Source of the DNA: Brevundimonas sp. NIBR11
GTDB taxonomy: Bacteria; Pseudomonadota; Alphaproteobacteria; Caulobacterales; Caulobacteraceae
Direction: 5' to 3'
NCBI RefSeq assembly: GCF_027912535.1
Contig: NZ_CP115465.1
Location: 3,080,001 to 3,144,000, forward strand
DNA: 64,000 nucleotides
Part shown: positions 55,876-64,000 of the stretch, one piece after another
Layout of the letters: each line of letters opens with the position of its first letter
How positions within the stretch are numbered: the first letter of the stretch is position 1
The notes under the pieces: generated by a model
Seen by the model: the letters and a program-made list of their open reading frames with translations, nothing else
Databases searched by the model: none
Told to the model about the DNA's origin: nothing
Translations under genes and position numbers: made by a program

Positions 55876-56583
55876 TCAGGCGTCTGGCGCGCTCGGCCGT
55901 GGCACGCCCAAATCCTTCATGACGCCGCGCATGGCGCTGTAACACCCGCAGGACGCCGCCTCCAGACCCCCGCGATCCAGCACCTCGACCCAGCCGCGAC
56001 CCCGCCGGATCAGCGCCCTGTCTTCCAGCACGGACCCGACTTCCGACACCGTGGCCCGACGCACGCCGAGCATGCCGGCGATGTCGGACTGGGTCAGATC
56101 GAACCGGTCGGCATCGGCGCGATCATGCAGGGTCAGCAGCCACCGCGCCAGACGTTCGTCCAGCCGGTGCTGGGCGTTGCAGGCGGCCGCCTGCTGGATC
56201 TGGGCGAACAGACTCTCGGTGAACCGCGCCAGGGCGTTGCGCATTGACGCGCTCTTGCTCAGGGCATCGGCGAAGACTTCGCCGGGGCAGCACGCGGCCG
56301 ACCCCTCGATCTGGGCGATGGCGCGCGAGGAAGCGCGGGCATTCATCGGGCCGCAGGTGACCCCGACCAGACCTTCCCGACCGATAGCGGCGGTCTCGAC
56401 CATCTTGTCCTCGGGCAGGACGGTCATCAGGGACACGACGCCGTTCAAGGGGAACCAGACCTGATCGACGGCCTCGCCGGCATCGTACAGCATCTGGCCC
56501 TGCGCGAACGCCTTCTCCGCCAGGTGCGGTTCCAGCCGCTGGCGGTCGGCGGCGTCCAGTGAGGCGATCCAGAGATTATTCAA
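55876..56583 (-). CDS. Crp/Fnr family transcriptional regulator
   Basis: 235 aa from a TTG start, chosen for AGGAG 7 bp upstream. A cyclic-nucleotide-type beta-roll (LAEKAFAQGQMLYDAGEAVDQVWFPLNGVVSLMTVL) is followed by a helix-turn-helix (DLTQSDIAGMLGVRRATVSEVGSVLEDRALI). The FNR iron-sulfur Cys spacing is absent, so it probably senses something other than oxygen. An EcfG-like promoter with a 17 bp spacer lies upstream (56616-56641). Confidence 0.88.
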   Translation of the reverse strand: MNNLWIASLDAADRQRLEPHLAEKAFAQGQMLYDAGEAVDQVWFPLNGVVSLMTVLPEDKMVETAAIGREGLVGVTCGPMNARASSRAIAQIEGSAACCPGEVFADALSKSASMRNALARFTESLFAQIQQAAACNAQHRLDERLARWLLTLHDRADADRFDLTQSDIAGMLGVRRATVSEVGSVLEDRALIRRGRGWVEVLDRGGLEAASCGCYSAMRGVMKDLGVPRPSAPDA

Positions 56584-56615
56584 GACGATGCTCCTGCCCA
56601 ACGGCGACGCTTCCC

Positions 56616-56641
56616 AACGCACCGCGTTCGGTGTGCGTTCC
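56616..56641 (-). promoter_or_regulatory. Possible EcfG-type promoter for the Crp/Fnr gene
   Basis: On the minus strand GGAAC (56641-56637), 17 bp spacer, CGTT (56619-56616), ending 33 bp before the TTG start. The spacer is 1 bp longer than in the five matches near the stress locus, so confidence is lower. Confidence 0.5.
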
Positions 56642-56729
56642 CGTACCGAAATCCTGTGTCCAATAGCGAGCGCAACGGCGCCTTGCGGCCACGGAGCGAG
56701 ATCGCTACCCCCGGTCGCAGGAGACTTTC

Positions 56730-57032
56730 ATGGCCCGACCGACCCTCGACCCCGCCGACGCCCTGCCGAACCTGACCGGATGGTCGTTCCACGCCGGTGA
56801 CCGACCGGCCATCGAACGCGCGCTGAAGTTCCAGGATTTCAACACCGCCTTCGCCTTCATGACCCGTGTGGCGCTGAAGGCCGAGACGATGGACCATCAT
56901 CCGGAATGGTCGAACGTCTACAACCGGGTCACCGTCCTGTTGACGACCCACGACGCCGGGGGCGTCACCGAACTCGATACGACGATGGCGCGCTTCATCG
57001 ACGAAGCCGCGAAATCCCTGGGAGGAGAATGA
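56730..57032 (+). CDS. phhB: 4a-hydroxytetrahydrobiopterin dehydratase
   Basis: 100 aa. The family core [47 protein letters not shown] is intact, including the two His of the active site. It recycles the pterin cofactor of phenylalanine hydroxylase or a related enzyme. No phhA is nearby. The SDR gene begins just after its stop and is probably co-transcribed. Confidence 0.95.
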   Translation: MARPTLDPADALPNLTGWSFHAGDRPAIERALKFQDFNTAFAFMTRVALKAETMDHHPEWSNVYNRVTVLLTTHDAGGVTELDTTMARFIDEAAKSLGGE

Positions 57033-57034
57033 GA

Positions 57035-57823
57035 ATGACGAAGGCAGGACGCGTCGCCGGCAAGGCCGCTCTGATCACCGGCGGCTCCCAGGGGCTGGGC
57101 GAGGCCATCGCCTGGATGCTGGCGCGCGAGGGCTCCAAGGTCGCCCTGACCGACATCAACGGCGCGGGCGCGACCGCCCTGGCGGCGCGGATCAATGCCG
57201 AAATCCCGGGCGCCGCCTTTGCCTACACCCACGACGTGGCCTCCGAAGACCAGTGGGTCGAGGTGGTTGCCCAGGCCGCGGCCGACATGGGCGGGCTGTC
57301 GATCCTTGTGAACAACGCCGGCGTCGGCGACGTCCTCCTGTTCTCCGAGGACGACACCAGCGAGAACTGGCAGCGCCAGTACGAGATCAACCTCCGCTCG
57401 GTGATGTTCGGCTGCAAGCACGCCATGCCGCACCTGCGCGCCTCCGGCTCGGCCTCCATCGTCAACATCTCGTCGATCGCGGGCCTGGCCGGCGCCCCCG
57501 GCATGGGCGCCTACAACGCCACCAAGGCGGGGGTCTGGATGTACACCAAGACCGTGGCGCTCGAGGCCGCGAAGATGGACTGGAACGTCCGCGTCAACTC
57601 GGTCCACCCGGTCTTCATCAAAACCGCCATCCTCGATCCCTTCGTCGCCATGGCCAACGGCGATGAGGCCAAGGCCCACGAACGCCTCGCGCGCGGCATC
57701 CCGCTGAAGCGGATCGGCGAGCCGAACGACGTCGCCTACTGCGTCCTCTACCTGGCCTCGGACGAAGCCAAATTCGTCACCGGCGCCGAGTTCAAGATCG
57801 ACGGCGGCATGACGGCGCAGTGA
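57035..57823 (+). CDS. Classical short-chain dehydrogenase/reductase
   Basis: 262 aa. TGGSQGLG cofactor motif, NNAGVG, the Ser in NISSIAG, and the catalytic YNATK (Tyr-x-x-x-Lys). All catalytic residues are present, unlike the SDR at 3489. ATG 57035 is preferred because GGAGGAG ends 7 bp upstream; ATG 57029 would overlap phhB. The Asp at the end of beta2 (VALTDIN) suggests NAD preference. Substrate unknown. Confidence 0.92.
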   Translation: MTKAGRVAGKAALITGGSQGLGEAIAWMLAREGSKVALTDINGAGATALAARINAEIPGAAFAYTHDVASEDQWVEVVAQAAADMGGLSILVNNAGVGDVLLFSEDDTSENWQRQYEINLRSVMFGCKHAMPHLRASGSASIVNISSIAGLAGAPGMGAYNATKAGVWMYTKTVALEAAKMDWNVRVNSVHPVFIKTAILDPFVAMANGDEAKAHERLARGIPLKRIGEPNDVAYCVLYLASDEAKFVTGAEFKIDGGMTAQ

Positions 57824-57827
57824 TTTA

Positions 57828-57870
57828 GGGCGCTACCGCTCGACGCGGGGCGTCTTGCGGCTTGAGCGCG
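57828..57870. repeat. 43-bp palindromic dispersed repeat, copy 2
   Basis: It matches copy 1 (28440-28482) at 39 of 43 positions, and the differences lie outside the stems. GACGC-ggg-GCGTC is nested inside CGCTC...GAGCG. It lies between two convergent genes, 4 bp after the SDR stop, and fills nearly the whole 48 bp gap. Confidence 0.85.
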
Positions 57871-57871
57871 T

Positions 57872-59155
57872 TCAGTCGATGAGATCGACAGGCAGGATCT
57901 GGCTGGCCAGCAGCCGCTCCATCCCGATCCAGTGGCCCGGTCCCTGCCGCTCGACCCAGGCCTGCACCGTGTCGCGGCCGAGGCCGTAGTTGATGATGTA
58001 GCTGCGATAGGTCTCGATGAACCGCACCCGCTGGGCCGCGCGCTCGGGCGTCGTCAGCATGTATTTCGACAGCCGGGCGATCGTCTCCTCACGGCTCACA
58101 CGGCCCGCCAGATAGTCGTCGGCGATCGTGTACTCGGCGCGCGCCAGCTGACGCACCAGGGCGTTCAACTCGTCCTTCTCATGCACCGGCGCACCCTGCA
58201 GACCGGCCAGCGGCAGCAGCACCTCACGCTCGAACCGTTCGGCCTCGTCGCCGGGGAAGGCCAGGTCGATGCCGTAGTTGGCGCTGCCCTCGGCCACAAA
58301 GGACATCGGCGAATAGAGCGGATAGACGCTCATCTCGACCCAGCCGCGATCCACGACGAAGGTCTTCTCCAGAAGCGCGTTGTAGACGTGGTGGCCAGGG
58401 TAGCCCTCGTGGCAGCCCAAATCGATGGCCCGGTCCGTGAAGATCGGCTGGTCGGTGTTGATCTCGATCTTGGAAGCCGCCCCGCCCTGGAAATAGTTGT
58501 AGCCGGACCAGGGCTTGTCGGTGACGAAGGCCAGGGTAAAATTCTCGTTCGCCGGCAGGCGAATGTGCCGCAGGGTACGCGTTCGGCACTCCGCGATGGC
58601 GGCGTCCATGACGGCCTGCAGACGGTCGGTCGGGATCACGAACTGGTTGCGGAAGGTCGAGACCCGATCCGCCAGAGGGCCGGTCCCCGGAACCAGGGCG
58701 TCGATCCGCGCAAGGATCGGATCGTAAGCCGTCAGTGGTTTCAGCTCAGGCCGCACGCCGAAGAGGGCATAGGCCTCGTCGGCGAAGCTCATCCGCTCCC
58801 CGCTGATCATCCGCAGACGGGCCGAGGCCGCCGAGACGTGGGCCAGAAGATAGGCCTTGCGCTGACGCACCATCGGATCGGCCCGGCTCACGTCCAGCGC
58901 GTTCAGCCGCGCGGTCAGGGAGGCCGCGCCCTGGATCAAGGCGGGAACCTCGCGCGGGGCGGCTTTCGCTTCATCCGCCCATTCCTTCGGCCCGTAGTAG
59001 GCGTCGACATAGCCGGGCTCGCGCTCGCCGATCTCCAGGATCAGATGGACATAGTCCCCCGCCACCGCGTCCAGACTGTCGCCGGACGGGTCCGCCGCCG
59101 GGGCCGTGGCGCAGGCGCCCAGCAGACACAGAAGACCCAGAACCAGTGCGCGCAT
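57872..59155 (-). CDS. DUF885 family lipoprotein, probable metallopeptidase
   Basis: 427 aa. ATG 59155 is chosen for GGAGG 5 bp upstream; a slightly longer start exists. A lipoprotein signal (LGLLCLLGAC) leads to a helical protein with the gluzincin-like motif GCHEGYPGHHVYN (HExxxHH) and a downstream Glu in VAEGSANYG. This matches the DUF885 family, thought to be zinc peptidases. It is most likely periplasmic. Substrate unknown. Confidence 0.9.
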   Translation of the reverse strand: MRALVLGLLCLLGACATAPAADPSGDSLDAVAGDYVHLILEIGEREPGYVDAYYGPKEWADEAKAAPREVPALIQGAASLTARLNALDVSRADPMVRQRKAYLLAHVSAASARLRMISGERMSFADEAYALFGVRPELKPLTAYDPILARIDALVPGTGPLADRVSTFRNQFVIPTDRLQAVMDAAIAECRTRTLRHIRLPANENFTLAFVTDKPWSGYNYFQGGAASKIEINTDQPIFTDRAIDLGCHEGYPGHHVYNALLEKTFVVDRGWVEMSVYPLYSPMSFVAEGSANYGIDLAFPGDEAERFEREVLLPLAGLQGAPVHEKDELNALVRQLARAEYTIADDYLAGRVSREETIARLSKYMLTTPERAAQRVRFIETYRSYIINYGLGRDTVQAWVERQGPGHWIGMERLLASQILPVDLID

Positions 59156-59314
59156 CGCCACCTCCATCGAACAGCTGCGCGGACGCTAAACCAGCCCGCC
59201 GCCGGGGCAAGCCCGCAAATCATCCAGACTGTGCGGGTCGCGTTCGTCCATTCGGGATTGAGCCCCGCCCGCGCCTGCTGTAAGGCCCTTCGTCCGGCCG
59301 CAAGGCCCGCAGAC

Positions 59315-59391
59315 GCACCCGTAGCTCAGCTGGATAGAGTGCTGCCCTCCGAAGGCAGAGGTCACAGGTTCGAATCCTGTCGGGTGCGCCA
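59315..59391 (+). tRNA. tRNA-Arg (anticodon CCG)
   Basis: 77 nt including an encoded CCA. Acceptor stem GCACCCG/CGGGTGC, D-loop AGCTGGATA, anticodon stem CTGCC/GGCAG around CTCCGAA (anticodon CCG, reads CGG), variable loop AGGTC and T-arm ACAGG-TTCGAAT-CCTGT. All stems pair fully. It lies alone between the DUF885 gene and a small ORF. Confidence 0.97.
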
Positions 59392-59404
59392 TCTTTCCCT
59401 TTCG

Positions 59405-59668
59405 TCAATCCAGCCCGTCCTCGGTCACAACGAAGGTCCGGCCTTCGGCGTGGGCGGCGGCGGCCAGCTCGTTCTGGACCAGGTGCCAGCGACGCAGGCG
59501 TTCGAAATCGATGGTGTGCTCGGGCGCCGAGTCCAGCCATTCGGCGAAGGCCCGCTTCGCCTCGTTGTACTGAGGCATGGTCGGGTCCGGGACCGCGGGG
59601 ACCTTCGGCAACTGGGTGGCGACCTCCGGCGGGATGGGGAAGTCGCCAGAGCTCGTGGAGAGGATCAT
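59405..59668 (-). CDS. Small hypothetical protein
   Basis: 87 aa, soluble, with YNEAKRAFAEWLDSAPEHTIDFERLRRWHLVQNELAAAAHAEGRTFV as its most ordered portion. No signal, no recognised domain, and no clear Shine-Dalgarno before the ATG. Accepted because the composition is protein-like and no other gene covers the region. Confidence 0.55.
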   Translation of the reverse strand: MILSTSSGDFPIPPEVATQLPKVPAVPDPTMPQYNEAKRAFAEWLDSAPEHTIDFERLRRWHLVQNELAAAAHAEGRTFVVTEDGLD

Positions 59669-59822
59669 GGGGCGGACTCGCGGGGGAAGAGTGGGACTCC
59701 CCGTCTAGCGCAGGCTGGGGGCCGGGCGCCACCTTTGGGCTTGAACGGCGTTCCGAGAATGCGTCGCCCTGATATGGCCAAGCTCCTCAGGCTGGATCGC
59801 GGCGGGATCGAGAGGGAACGAG

Positions 59823-60302
59823 ATGATGATCAGGACCCTGGCCTTGGCGGCCTGTCTGGCGGTCATGGGCGCCGCGCCGGCTGGAGCGGCCCAGATGCGG
59901 AAGCCGCCGGCGGATCAGGCGGACCAGCTGCTGCCGGCCCAGCCCGCGCCTGGCAACGACGGCGAGGCCTACCATCGCGCCGACGACGCCGAGCAGGACC
60001 CGGCCGAGGTCCGCACCACCCGGGCTCTGAACGACGAGATCGCGGCGCAGAACGCCTTGGCCGAGAACCAGGAACGGGCGGATCGGGAGGCGTTCGAGGC
60101 CGAGCGGGCCAGGTACGAAGCCACGGTGACCGCCTCGACCCAGGCCCAGCTGGCCTATGAGGAGGACGTCCGCCGGTCCAACGCCGCCCAGAGCGACTGG
60201 CAGGCGGAACAGGCCCGCTGGCAGGCCGAGCGCGCCCGCTGGGAGGCCGATGTGGAGGCTTGCCGCCGGGGCGACCGGACCCGCTGCGCCCCCCCGCGCT
60301 AG
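59823..60302 (+). CDS. Exported coiled-coil protein of unknown function
   Basis: 159 aa. Signal peptide MMIRTLALAACLAVMGAAPAGAA, a Pro/Gln-rich linker, then a helical region (about residues 65-145) with strong Gln/Glu/Arg/Ala repetition including two WQAE-type repeats (SDWQAEQARWQAERARWEAD). The end has a Cys pair (ACRRGDRTRC). GAGGGAACGAG precedes the ATG. Its TAG shares CTAG (60299-60302) with the next gene. Confidence 0.75.
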   Translation: MMIRTLALAACLAVMGAAPAGAAQMRKPPADQADQLLPAQPAPGNDGEAYHRADDAEQDPAEVRTTRALNDEIAAQNALAENQERADREAFEAERARYEATVTASTQAQLAYEEDVRRSNAAQSDWQAEQARWQAERARWEADVEACRRGDRTRCAPPR

Positions 60303-61330
60303 GGGCCAACCAGCACCTCCTTGCGTGAGGCGGCGCTGCGCAGGCCCGCGTCCAGCACCGCCATCACCGAAAGCGCCTCCCGGGCCGTGACGGGCGGCGG
60401 CCCTTCGCCACGGAGGGCCGAGGCGATCCCGGCGTAGAATGCCTGGTAGCGGCCGGCGGGGCCGGGCGTGGTCTGACGCTCGCCCGCCTCGCCGTCGATG
60501 AAGGTTCCTGGTCGGAGGTCAAGGCCCCAGCCGGTCGCACCGACAGCCATCCCCGCCTTGGACTGGTCTTCCTGCACGTCGAGGCCGGACTTGAGCCAGC
60601 TGCCCTTCGTCCCGTGGACTGCGAAGCGGACATCAGGGGCGGCGCAGACCATGGCCGCGTTCAGCACGACCCGCTTGTCGGGATAGCGCAGGACGGCGTG
60701 GACCCAGTCGGGCGTCAGGCCGCCGGGGCGCTGGATGGCGAGGTCGCAACTGATCGCCTCGGGTCGGCCGAACAGGGTCAGGATCTGATCGACCAGATGG
60801 GGACCCAGATCCATCCAGACCCCGTCGCCGTCGTTCTCGCGCCAGCGGTCGCGGACCAGGGGGCGGTGGCGGTCGAAGCGGCTCTCAACCGTCACGACCT
60901 GACCCAGACGTCCCGAGGCGAGCTCGGCCTGGAGGGCGAGGAAGTCGGCGTCCCAGCGACGGTTCTGGAAGACCGACAGGAGAAGGCCCGTCGCCTCCGA
61001 CAGTTCGACCAGGCGGCGGGCGTCGGCTAGCGTCAGGGCAAAGGGCTTGTCGACGACGACCGGCTTGCCAGCCTTCAGCGCGGCCTCGGCCTGGAGCGCG
61101 TGGAGGGCGTCCGGGGTGGCCAGGACGATCAGGCCGACAGCCGGATCGGCCAGGACGTCCTCATAGGCGGGGACCACGCGGACGGCGGGCCAGGCGGCGT
61201 GGACCTCGTCGGGGCGGCTGGAGGCGATGGTATGGAGGGCGAGGCCCGCCTGGGCCGCCACCAGCGGGGCGTGGAAGGTCCTGCCTGCATTGCCGAAGCC
61301 GACGACGGCGACGTTGATCGGCTCCGGCAT
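60299..61330 (-). CDS. Gfo/Idh/MocA family oxidoreductase
   Basis: 343 aa. The Rossmann start NVAVVGFGNAGRTFHAPLV, LATPDALHALQAEAALKAGKPVVVDKPFALT (the EKP-like motif reads DKP), and the second domain with VESRFDRHRPLVRDRWREN are family-typical. It is likely a sugar- or inositol-type NAD(P) dehydrogenase. Substrate is unknown. It lies 7 bp downstream of nrdB on the same strand. Confidence 0.9.
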   Translation of the reverse strand: MPEPINVAVVGFGNAGRTFHAPLVAAQAGLALHTIASSRPDEVHAAWPAVRVVPAYEDVLADPAVGLIVLATPDALHALQAEAALKAGKPVVVDKPFALTLADARRLVELSEATGLLLSVFQNRRWDADFLALQAELASGRLGQVVTVESRFDRHRPLVRDRWRENDGDGVWMDLGPHLVDQILTLFGRPEAISCDLAIQRPGGLTPDWVHAVLRYPDKRVVLNAAMVCAAPDVRFAVHGTKGSWLKSGLDVQEDQSKAGMAVGATGWGLDLRPGTFIDGEAGERQTTPGPAGRYQAFYAGIASALRGEGPPPVTAREALSVMAVLDAGLRSAASRKEVLVGP

Positions 61331-61337
61331 TCTCGGG

Positions 61338-62384
61338 TCAGCCCGGCACGAGGCTCATGTCGCGGCGGGCCATCATCTTGTCGAACTCGCCCCAGACGCC
61401 GTCGGCGCCGTGCCAGGACCCCTGGGTGGCGGCCTTGGAATACTCGGTGGCGCGGGCCTCGAAGAAGTTGGCGTGCTCCACGCCCGACAGCAGGGACTGC
61501 AGCCAGGGCAGGGGGTTTTCCTTCACGCCGTAGAGCTCCGGCAGCTTCAGCTGGCGCAGGCGCCAGTCGGCGATGAAGCGGATGTATTGCTTGATGTCGT
61601 CCGGCGTCATGCCGTTCACCTCGCCGGCCTCGAAGGCCAGGTCGATGAACTTGTCTTCCAGACCGACCACGGTGCGGCAGCATTCGACGATGTCGTCGGC
61701 GACCGAGGGGGTCACACAGCCCGTCTCGGCGTTGAAGGCGTGGTAGAGCTTGATGATGCCGTCGCAGTGCAGGCTTTCGTCGCGCACCGACCAGGACACG
61801 ATCTGGCCCATGCCCTTCATCTTGTTCTGCCGTGGGAAGTTCATCAGCATCGCGAAGGAGGCGAACAGCTGAAGCCCCTCGGTGAAGCCGCCGAACATGG
61901 CGAGCGTCCGGGCGATGTCGGCGTCGGTCTCGACCCCGAACCGGCCCATGTAGTCATGCTTGTCCCGCATGGCCTCGTATTCCATGAAGGCGCCGAACTC
62001 GCTCTCGGGCATGCCGATGGTCTCGAGCAGCAGGGCGTAGGCCGCGATGTGGATCGTCTCCATGTTGGCGAAGGACGACAGCATCATCTTCACCTCGGTC
62101 GGTTTGAACACCCGACCGTATTTTTCCATGTAGTTGTCGGCGACCTCGATGTCCGACTGGGTGAAGAAGCGGAAGATCTGCGTCAGCAGGTTGCGCTCCT
62201 TGTCGTTCAGGTTCGCCGCCCAGTCCTTGCAGTCCTCGCCCAGCGGCACCTCTTCGGGCATCCAGTGGACCTGCTGCTGCTTCTTCCACATGTCGAAGGC
62301 CCACGGATAGCGGAACGGCTTGTAGGCGGCCGAGGGGGTCAGCAAGCCGGCTTTTGCAGGCGTGATGATCGTATGGGCGTTCAT
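61338..62384 (-). CDS. nrdB: Class Ia ribonucleotide reductase small subunit
   Basis: 348 aa. It contains the diiron ligand helices (TQIFRFFTQSDIEVADNYMEKY; SSFANMETIHIAAYALLLE; ARTLAMFGGFTEGLQLFASFAMLMNFPR; GMGQIVSWSVRDESLHCDGIIKLYHAF) and supplies the tyrosyl radical for deoxynucleotide synthesis. nrdA is not adjacent: the Gfo/Idh gene is downstream and a 397 bp gap is upstream. No clear Shine-Dalgarno before the ATG. Confidence 0.96.
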   Translation of the reverse strand: MNAHTIITPAKAGLLTPSAAYKPFRYPWAFDMWKKQQQVHWMPEEVPLGEDCKDWAANLNDKERNLLTQIFRFFTQSDIEVADNYMEKYGRVFKPTEVKMMLSSFANMETIHIAAYALLLETIGMPESEFGAFMEYEAMRDKHDYMGRFGVETDADIARTLAMFGGFTEGLQLFASFAMLMNFPRQNKMKGMGQIVSWSVRDESLHCDGIIKLYHAFNAETGCVTPSVADDIVECCRTVVGLEDKFIDLAFEAGEVNGMTPDDIKQYIRFIADWRLRQLKLPELYGVKENPLPWLQSLLSGVEHANFFEARATEYSKAATQGSWHGADGVWGEFDKMMARRDMSLVPG

Positions 62385-62507
62385 GGGACGGAACCGGACT
62401 CTGGGCGATGAAAAGGGTTGGGGCCAATGAACCCCAGAATCACGCAGAAAGCTACCGGTTGATGGTTAACGATCCCCAGCATCAACATCTTGTGCCGGAA
62501 CGGGGAT

Positions 62508-62534
62508 AGTTTGGTCCGTCCGGACATAAACTAC
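62508..62534. promoter_or_regulatory. Dyad upstream of nrdB
   Basis: TAGTTT (62508-62513) and AAACTA (62529-62534) flank TCCG...CGGA in inverted order, a 27-bp imperfect dyad about 125 bp upstream of nrdB. It does not match the NrdR box. The rest of 62385-62781 has no supportable gene and appears less GC-rich than its surroundings. Confidence 0.3.
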
Positions 62535-62781
62535 CGTGATCGGCGCTGCCGCATCGAGACTGGGGTCAACGTCGAGGCTGAACAGACTGCGCCCGACCAC
62601 TGCAACCCAATTCGATCTCGCTGAAGCCGGCTCCGCTGGCGGGGTAGTTATTGTCGCGGACCAAGGTCGATAAGAAGACGGACGGCCTGACCCCGGGGTT
62701 CAAGACCGCAACCGGAAATAGCGCGTGTTGGTCTTGGGACGCGAGAACTCTTAAGCTTCTGCGGTCGAGTGCGGGGCTGGA

Positions 62782-63843
62782 TCAGGTCGGTCCGCCGGTG
62801 CGCAGCCAGTCGATGAAGACATCGTGAGCGGCGAAGTCGAGGCGGGCGGCGCCGGCCTCGTTGAGGGCGGTCTGGACCGGCCTCCGGCGGGACGGCGCGA
62901 CCTCTCCCGGCGGAAAGCCGAAGCGGTCCCGGAACTCGCGTTCGAGCTGGGCGATCGAGGAGAAGCCGGTGCGGCCGACGACCTCGGCCAGGGCGCGGGG
63001 GTCGGCTTCGCCCGAGCGCAGGGCTGCGTACAGCCGATCAAGGCGGCGGTTGCGCAGATAGGTCCGGACCCCGCCCATGTCGTGGAAGGCGCGATAGAGG
63101 CTGGAGCGCGAAACGCCGACTGCAGTGGCGACCTGGCTCACGTCCGGGGTCTCTCCGCGCACCATGGCGATGTCGAACATCTGGATGGCGCGGCGGCGGA
63201 TGGTGCGCTGGATGGCGTCGTTCTGGAGCGGGGTGGGCCGGGTCTCGCCGCCCATGAACCGTTCGGCGATCACGAAGGTGGCGTCGACGGCGGCGATGCC
63301 CTGGTCCTCGGAAATCTCGTTCCCGACCAAGGCCAGGGTCTTCAGATGGGAAGCGATCAGGCGGCCGCCGGCGCTGTCACCCGCCAGAACCAGGCCGTGA
63401 AAGGAGCGGTTGAGGAACCAGCTCGGCACGATGTCGCGCGGGCAGATCAGGTTGAGGATGTCGACTTCGGTGGTCGATGAACGCGAGGGCCGGGCCAGGT
63501 CGCGGAACTGGACCGAGCCGCCCCCCATGACTGCGGACCGGCCGTCGAAATCGCCGACGCCGTCCGACAGGTTCACCACCACGCTGACGTGATCCAGGCC
63601 CGAGCGGCGGATGCGCTCGGCGTCGCGCGTGAACGTCTGACTCGCCGACCGCCCGCGTCCGAGGATGCTGGAGCCGAAGCGGAAGACGGTGGTGCGGTTC
63701 CAGAAGGCGACACCCGGCGTCTGATCGACGTCGCGGATCTCGTAAAGATCGCCGAGCGAGGCGCGATAGGTTTCCAGCGCCCCGGATTGGCGCTCGGCCG
63801 ATACGGACCACGCCACGGCGAGCGGGTGAGGGGATACTGCCAA
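62782..63843 (-). CDS. AraC family transcriptional regulator
   Basis: 353 aa. The C-terminal domain has two helix-turn-helix parts (TPDVSQVATAVGVSRSSLYRAFHDMGGVRTYLRNRRLDRLYAALR and ALAEVVGRTGFSSIAQLEREFRDRFGFPPGEV). The N-terminal part (VVVNLSDGVGDFDGRSAVMGGGSVQFRDLARP) resembles the AraC-binding-like domain that senses small molecules. Ligand and targets are unknown. Divergent from a gene that starts at the edge of the window. Confidence 0.9.
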   Translation of the reverse strand: MAVSPHPLAVAWSVSAERQSGALETYRASLGDLYEIRDVDQTPGVAFWNRTTVFRFGSSILGRGRSASQTFTRDAERIRRSGLDHVSVVVNLSDGVGDFDGRSAVMGGGSVQFRDLARPSRSSTTEVDILNLICPRDIVPSWFLNRSFHGLVLAGDSAGGRLIASHLKTLALVGNEISEDQGIAAVDATFVIAERFMGGETRPTPLQNDAIQRTIRRRAIQMFDIAMVRGETPDVSQVATAVGVSRSSLYRAFHDMGGVRTYLRNRRLDRLYAALRSGEADPRALAEVVGRTGFSSIAQLEREFRDRFGFPPGEVAPSRRRPVQTALNEAGAARLDFAAHDVFIDWLRTGGPT

Positions 63844-63974
63844 GATAAGCCGGCGCCGTCTGTTCTGTGGACCTTCACGTAGAGGCTGTTCGGGCTGCGA
63901 GGCAAGCGCTGCGGTCGCCGCAGGCCAGCATAGATGCTTGACGGTCCATGTCGGGCGGAGCGAGGCTGGCGGGC

Positions 63975-64000
63975 ATGAAACACACCCTCGCCATCGCGGC
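63975..64000 (+). CDS. Start of a possible exported protein, cut by window end
   Basis: ATG AAA CAC ACC CTC GCC ATC GCG begins like a signal peptide (MKHTLAIA), is divergent from the AraC gene, and runs to the end of the window. Too short to identify. Confidence 0.35.

Noticed and set aside
62385..62781. NrdR boxes upstream of nrdB.
   Set aside because: No pair of sequences close to ACACWATATWTWGTGT was found.
62751..63041. A 96-codon minus-strand frame.
   Set aside because: It is an out-of-frame shadow of the AraC gene, Arg/Pro/Ser-rich.

Overview
This is a 64 kb stretch of a high-GC alphaproteobacterial chromosome. Several features point to the family Caulobacteraceae, with Brevundimonas as the most likely genus; the genus is an inference and no marker here proves it. 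The supporting features are an F1-ATPase operon split from F0 and carrying a very short epsilon subunit, a nepR-ecfG-sensor kinase / phyR general stress locus, a SapC-like protein, a TonB-dependent receptor paired with Zur, and high GC with strong third-position bias that creates long shadow ORFs on the opposite strand. There is no prophage, complete insertion sequence, plasmid gene or CRISPR array. Most of the window is housekeeping chromosome.

Layout. 1-8 kb: the end of a PAS/histidine-kinase-like protein whose phospho-acceptor His is Gln, a membrane protein, dihydrolipoyl dehydrogenase (lpd), an atypical SDR, a retropepsin-like protease, xerC with its DUF484 partner, and a fructose-6-phosphate aldolase/transaldolase-like gene. 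8-13 kb: priA (one of its two zinc sites has decayed), a 27+27 bp inverted repeat, glutaminyl cyclotransferase, a TerC-family protein and a cation diffusion facilitator. 13.3-18.5 kb: the atpHAGDC operon. 18.5-20.3 kb: ynfA, a Gdx/SugE-like SMR exporter with a possible guanidine-II-type leader, and rppH. 20.3-28.4 kb: a minus-strand cell-envelope and ribosome-maturation block (polysaccharide deacetylase, ctpA, envC, rlmH, rsfS, nadD, obgE). 28.8-34 kb: ald with a divergent Lrp regulator, gabD and an MHS-type transporter.

34.1-38.7 kb is the most interesting part. The general stress response core (sensor kinase, EcfG sigma, NepR, and PhyR on the other strand) is surrounded by five exact matches to the EcfG promoter (GGAAC-N16-CGTT). 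They lie in front of nepR, phyR, an entericidin-like lipoprotein, a single-pass membrane protein, and a roughly 120-nt stretch with no ORF. That last stretch folds into a long perfect stem with an exposed C-rich bulge and ends in a textbook terminator, so it is a strong candidate stress small RNA resembling Caulobacter GsrN. PhyR itself seems to lack a short internal piece of its sigma-like domain.

38.7-57.8 kb: an MDR reductase, SapC, the zinc module (TonB receptor, Zur box, Zur), etfBA, an ArsR/membrane-protein pair that is probably leaderless, two tandem amidohydrolase-type proteins (the second without the metal motif), yaiI-arfB, an EF-hand lipoprotein, ubiB-ubiE, a Crp/Fnr regulator, and phhB with an SDR. 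57.8-64 kb: a DUF885 metallopeptidase-like lipoprotein, tRNA-Arg(CCG), a Gfo/Idh/MocA oxidoreductase, nrdB without nrdA, and an AraC regulator.

The intergenic spaces hold several families of structured repeats. Three elements are built from 7-bp units arranged as inverted arms (20.3, 24.0 and 40.2 kb). A 43-bp palindromic repeat occurs twice (28.4 and 57.8 kb), one element has 30-bp terminal inverted repeats (25.6 kb), and GC-rich hairpin elements occur at 28.6, 32.2 and 50.5 kb.
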